Source: a virus. From it: a stretch of DNA of 42,989 nt. Location of the stretch: IMG/VR virus record IMGVR_UViG_3300008113_000104, positions 1-42,989 of that record. One strand, written 5' to 3'. Position 1 is the first letter of the stretch. Every line of letters starts with the position of its first letter. The notes beneath the pieces are model-generated. The model ran no database searches, had not been told where the DNA came from, and saw only the letters and a program-made list of their open reading frames with translations. Both the position numbers and the translations under genes were made by a program. Positions 39,717 to 42,989 of this stretch are shown piece by piece.

Positions 39717-39745
39717 ATAGTAGGGCATAGCAAAGCAGGGGTCAA
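39717..39745 (-). promoter_or_regulatory. Sigma70-type promoter of the VWA gene
   Basis: TTGACC (39740-39745), 17-bp spacer, TACTAT (39717-39722). The -35 and the following CCTGC are shared with the cobS promoter, suggesting the two were duplicated or are co-regulated. Confidence 0.65.
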
Positions 39746-39774
39746 GGGGTTGACCGATAAAGATTACTTATCAA

Positions 39775-39847
39775 TGGAGAATAGGAGACTCGAACTCCTG
39801 ACAGCCTGCTTGCAAAGCAGGTGCTCTACCAACTGAGCTAATTCCCC
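39775..39847 (-). tRNA. tRNA-Ala (anticodon TGC)
   Basis: A 73-base cloverleaf: acceptor GGGGAAT/ATTCTCC with the G3-U70 identity pair, anticodon loop TTTGCAA, T-arm AGGAGTTCGAGTCTCCT, discriminator A. Between gp46 and the VWA gene. Confidence 0.96.
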
Positions 39848-39852
39848 AGAAG

Positions 39853-39897
39853 GGTTAAGTGTGATATATCTCATAAGGATATAACAGGGACTTAACC
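39853..39897 (-). other. Large hairpin between gp46 and tRNA-Ala
   Basis: An 8-bp outer stem (GGTTAAGT / ACTTAACC) encloses a further ATATAT-type inner stem. Probably a processing or termination structure between gp46 and the tRNA; no T-run on the minus strand. Confidence 0.5.
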
Positions 39898-39907
39898 TCT
39901 ATCGGTT

Positions 39908-39915
39908 TATTTATA
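39908..39915 (-). promoter_or_regulatory. Late promoter box TATAAATA
   Basis: Exact late consensus, with its TAA being the gp46 stop codon. It would drive tRNA-Ala late; +1 near 39902, just before the hairpin. Confidence 0.6.
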
Positions 39916-41629
39916 CCTCTTCAACAATTTTGCTGAAGTCGGAGACTTTATCGAACTTGATATTCCTATCAAACTTATCGACCAGTATTTCTCCTTTATG
40001 AGAGATTACAAATACGTTTGTTTTTTTATCAATATTTCTAAGTATCTTCATCAGTTCTTCAGTTGCAGATGCATCCAATGAACTATCAAATACTTCGTCG
40101 AGCAACAATAAATTCGTCGAAACAGAATTTTTCATATTTGCAATTTCTCTCCAGGTGAACAAAAGAGCAAGATCGATCTTTTGTTTCTCCCCTTCAGAAA
40201 AGGAAGCATAGGTAAATTCATCACGATATCTCGATTTGATTACCTCGTTAAATTCCTCATCAAGGGTAAAGTTAACATAGAAATCCATGCTTGTCAAGTG
40301 CTTATTAATAAGTCTATTCATATTTGGAATATACTTCTTAATAATTTGTGCTTTGATTCCATTATCCTTAAGTAGATTTGCAATCACTTCATGCTCTGTC
40401 TTTTGTTTTGAGACTTCGGCACATCGTTTTTCGATATCACTATATTCTTCTTGATATGCTTCTAACTTTCCTTGCATCTTTGCAATATCTGGTGATTCAC
40501 TTAGACGTTGAATTTCTGAGTGAATCTTGGACATCGATTTCTCATTAATTGCAATCAAACTATTTTGATGTGCAATTTCAGCATGATTTCTTTTTAACTT
40601 ATCTTGCTGCCTTTGAATTTCAGTATACCTCTTATCTAAAGTAACAAGATTGGATTCTAGTTGAAGTAGAGCTTGCTCATATTCCTCAGTCTTACTACTC
40701 AAATCGGAAATCTTCCGATCTTTAAATGTTTTCTCGATAAGTTGAGTGCATGTTGGGCAGGTATCGTTATTATGAAAGAAGTCAAGATCTTTACATGCGG
40801 TAGAATTATTGTGTTGAATTTTAAATTTCAACTCATTGATATTTCTAATTCTATTACTTACATTTTCAAAATCCGTAGTCTCAATATTAATATCAATATT
40901 CTCTGCTTCAAGCATATTGATATATCTTTTAATTTCAAAGATCTCTTCTTCTAAAGTGGCAATCTCTTTGTGCTTAAGTTCGATTTCACCCTCATTCGTT
41001 ATTTGCGAATTGCGAATGTACTCTTCCTGCATCTTAAGTTTGTCTGATGCAGACTTAAGTTCATAACCACACTCTTTCTGCTGTTCCTGAATTTGCCGCA
41101 AACGATCTTTCAAAAGAACATTCATCGTAGAGAAGATTTGAATATCAAGGATGTCCTCAATAACTTCTCTACGATGTGCAGGAGTCAACTGCATGAAAGG
41201 AACAAACGTAGATGAACCAAGAATAACAACCTGAGTAAAACTCTTGTAGTTCATCTTAAGAACATTTTGTTCTAACCACTTTTGTTGATCAGATGCTGCT
41301 GCTGTTTGATCAACTAGAACATCATTTTTGTAGATCTCAAATTTATTAGGTTTGATACCACGAATAACATTCCATACAACCCCAGATATTGTAAATTCAA
41401 CTTGAACAACACATTCTTTTTCATTAATGCTGTTAACAAGTTGAGGTTTATTAATCTTACGAAAAGGTTTATTAAATAAGACAAAACAAAGAGCATCTAA
41501 AATAGTGCTCTTTCCTGCTCCGTTTGATCCCTGAATTAGTGTTGAATGTTGAGTGTCAAGTTGAATTTCGGTAAATTGATTCCCAGTGCTGAGAAAATTT
41601 TTCCATTTAATAGTGTTAAAAATAATCAT
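39911..41629 (-). CDS. 46: Recombination nuclease subunit gp46 (Rad50/SbcC-like)
   Basis: ATPase partner of gp47 in DNA end processing. Walker A GSNGAGKST near residue 34, a long coiled coil about 170-430 with zinc hook CPTC near 286, signature SFSEGEKQKIDLAL and Walker B LLLLDEVFDSSLD. Length 572 residues, near T4 gp46. Coupled to the small gene ahead by ATGA. Confidence 0.96.
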   Translation of the reverse strand: MIIFNTIKWKNFLSTGNQFTEIQLDTQHSTLIQGSNGAGKSTILDALCFVLFNKPFRKINKPQLVNSINEKECVVQVEFTISGVVWNVIRGIKPNKFEIYKNDVLVDQTAAASDQQKWLEQNVLKMNYKSFTQVVILGSSTFVPFMQLTPAHRREVIEDILDIQIFSTMNVLLKDRLRQIQEQQKECGYELKSASDKLKMQEEYIRNSQITNEGEIELKHKEIATLEEEIFEIKRYINMLEAENIDINIETTDFENVSNRIRNINELKFKIQHNNSTACKDLDFFHNNDTCPTCTQLIEKTFKDRKISDLSSKTEEYEQALLQLESNLVTLDKRYTEIQRQQDKLKRNHAEIAHQNSLIAINEKSMSKIHSEIQRLSESPDIAKMQGKLEAYQEEYSDIEKRCAEVSKQKTEHEVIANLLKDNGIKAQIIKKYIPNMNRLINKHLTSMDFYVNFTLDEEFNEVIKSRYRDEFTYASFSEGEKQKIDLALLFTWREIANMKNSVSTNLLLLDEVFDSSLDASATEELMKILRNIDKKTNVFVISHKGEILVDKFDRNIKFDKVSDFSKIVEEV

Positions 41630-41883
41630 GGGGGAAATACAATATCTTCAGGTTTAATAATACAATAATTGTAACCAAATACTTCACAATTTCTTACAAC
41701 TGTTTCTTGATCAATATCAATAACCTGCAATTCATTGTGTTCATCACCAGTAGTATTAGCAACTAATAAACCTAGGTATCTTTCTGCATCATCCTTTTCC
41801 TCAAACATTTGAACAACTTTACCGTTCTTCCTGTCTTGAACTGCGTAAACACCACCTGATGATTGATCGATTAACAAGAACAT
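41626..41883 (-). CDS. DUF3110-like small protein between gp46 and gp47
   Basis: An 85-residue protein starting MFLLIDQSSGGVYAVQD, with FEEKDDAERYLGLL and a C-terminal NYCIIKPEDIVFPP. The pattern fits the cyanobacterial DUF3110 family as I recall. Tight coupling (TAATG and ATGA junctions) to gp46 and gp47 suggests co-expression with the nuclease. Function unknown. Confidence 0.7.
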   Translation of the reverse strand: MFLLIDQSSGGVYAVQDRKNGKVVQMFEEKDDAERYLGLLVANTTGDEHNELQVIDIDQETVVRNCEVFGYNYCIIKPEDIVFPP

Positions 41884-42923
41884 TAGTATTCTAGTGCTTC
41901 GGTGTATAGGGTTTTAATTATACCAAAAACAGATGCTTTGTCAACCTTGATTTCGACCTCATCAATAAATCTCTCAAGCATCGTAAGTGTGTCTTCTACC
42001 TCAAGATCAATTTCATCTTCAGGATACTCAAAACTAAGATCTTCAATAATCTTAAGTTCTGCTGGATTTGCATCATAGACTTGTTTTAAAAATCTATCAA
42101 ACTTAAGAACGTCTTCCTTCTTTTCAACGATTAACTTAACATATTTATTGCTAATGTCAGAGAAGTCTTTAGTGAGGTCAACCGTATCTTCGTTATAATA
42201 TTCTTTATGGAACATTGTAAATGGATTACGATAAAATTTTAGATCTAAAGTTTCTGTATCTAAAATATGAAATCCACGTTTTGCTTTATAATCGTTCCAA
42301 TATAACTCATACGGATTACCAAGGTAATAAACATTACCTTTATTCGACTTAGTATGAAAGTGTCCTGATAGCACTTTCTCAAATTTTTTAAATGGTTCCA
42401 TGCCGATTCCATGATCCATTACAACTCCAGGGACAGTCTCAAAACCGTTAAACTCAAGATGGCCCACGCAGATAGGAGACACAGATTTCTCCAAAAGTTC
42501 GTAAGTTCTGGATCTTGTTTCATCACATATCCAAGGGATGCCAAGTACAGACAGACCATCAAGATTGAATTCAGTAGGACTATCGATAATCTGAATGTTT
42601 GCATACTCTCCCAGGAGGAGAGATGGGGCATTAACTCGTAGAGTGTTTTTATAGTAGATGTCATGGTTCCCAACTAACATGGTCATTTGTACTCCCATGT
42701 TGGCAAGAGGTTGAAACCACATCTCCTTTGCTGCCTCTAGAGAGTTAAAATTGATCGATTTACGACGATCGAAGGTATCACCTAGGCACAAAATATGTTT
42801 AATTTTGTATGCTTGAATAAAAGGAATTACAACCTCAGTATAAAACTTTTTATAATATTCAACATAAATTTGTGAGTCATTACGTACTCCAAAATGTTGA
42901 TCAGTGATTATCAATACCTTCAT
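41883..42923 (-). CDS. 47: Recombination nuclease subunit gp47 (Mre11/SbcD-like)
   Basis: Phosphoesterase nuclease. Motifs: ITDQHFG, LGDTFDRRK, VGNHDIYYKN, GHLEFNG and SGHFHTKSN. Length 346 residues from the ATG at 42923, which lies one base after a TAA (TAATATG); an upstream ATG at 42947 lies in the preceding frame. Works with gp46 to resect DNA ends for UvsX-driven replication. Confidence 0.95.
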   Translation of the reverse strand: MKVLIITDQHFGVRNDSQIYVEYYKKFYTEVVIPFIQAYKIKHILCLGDTFDRRKSINFNSLEAAKEMWFQPLANMGVQMTMLVGNHDIYYKNTLRVNAPSLLLGEYANIQIIDSPTEFNLDGLSVLGIPWICDETRSRTYELLEKSVSPICVGHLEFNGFETVPGVVMDHGIGMEPFKKFEKVLSGHFHTKSNKGNVYYLGNPYELYWNDYKAKRGFHILDTETLDLKFYRNPFTMFHKEYYNEDTVDLTKDFSDISNKYVKLIVEKKEDVLKFDRFLKQVYDANPAELKIIEDLSFEYPEDEIDLEVEDTLTMLERFIDEVEIKVDKASVFGIIKTLYTEALEY

Positions 42924-42924
42924 A

Positions 42925-42989
42925 TTAATATCTAGTAGCAGTTTCAATTCTTGATTTAATCTGATTATAATCTGAATAATTATAATCGT
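42925..42989 (-). CDS. C-terminus of an unidentified gene ahead of gp47
   Basis: An open frame enters from the right edge and ends RIETATRY at the TAA at 42925-42927. The TAATATG junction mirrors the gp43-uvsX junction. Too short to identify. Confidence 0.4.
   Translation of the reverse strand, partial: DYNYSDYNQIKSRIETATRY

Overview
The window is part of the genome of a T4-like cyanophage (a myovirus of marine Synechococcus or Prochlorococcus). The evidence is the T4 replication and recombination core (gp43, gp44, gp45, gp46, gp47, gp62, gp41, gp61, UvsX, RegA), cyanobacterial accessory genes (high-light-inducible protein, CpeT-like bilin lyase, CobS-like AAA+ ATPase, Hsp20, 2OG-Fe(II) oxygenase, MazG-like hydrolase, nrdA/nrdB), a set of tRNA genes, and many copies of a T4-like late promoter box (C/TATAAATA). 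The gene names rest on recognised motifs; no database search was run.

Layout. 1-5.8 kb (minus strand): end of a secreted structural protein, hli, a string of small unknown genes, five tRNA or tRNA-like genes, a CpeT-like lyase, a GIY-YIG endonuclease and small zinc-finger genes. 5.8-12.8 kb: a bifunctional endolysin, nrdB, nrdA, primase and small membrane proteins. 12.8-20 kb: late virion genes (Ig-domain protein, two Lys/Arg-rich proteins sharing a repeat, a protein with a nucleotidyltransferase domain, a large unknown structural protein). 20-27.2 kb: a replication operon read from a sigma70-like promoter at 27145-27173 through two Sm-like genes, gp43, uvsX, a 2OG oxygenase, gp41 and a MazG-like gene. 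27.2 kb: hsp20. 27.8-31.2 kb (plus strand): an inverted late island with three exported proteins, a chain of about eight tiny, mostly membrane, genes, and a glutamine-riboswitch-like RNA in front of a small YRG-motif peptide. 31.2-36.4 kb (minus): structural genes, then regA, gp62, dam, an Sm-like gene, gp44, gp45. 36.4-39.7 kb: a CobS/MoxR-type AAA+ ATPase and a VWA protein with an HExxH motif, each with its own promoter. 39.7-43 kb: tRNA-Ala, gp46, a DUF3110-like protein and gp47.

Regulation is unusually readable. Early-type promoters (TTGACA/C, 17-18 bp, TATAAT-like) often have the -35 box laid over the stop codon of the preceding gene. Late boxes sit in or next to hairpins, and in at least two places the hairpin would hide the Shine-Dalgarno sequence in read-through transcripts but not in transcripts started at the late box. 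The most interesting element is a split or duplicated glnA/Downstream-peptide RNA at 30699-30921. No stretch over 300 bases lacks a gene.
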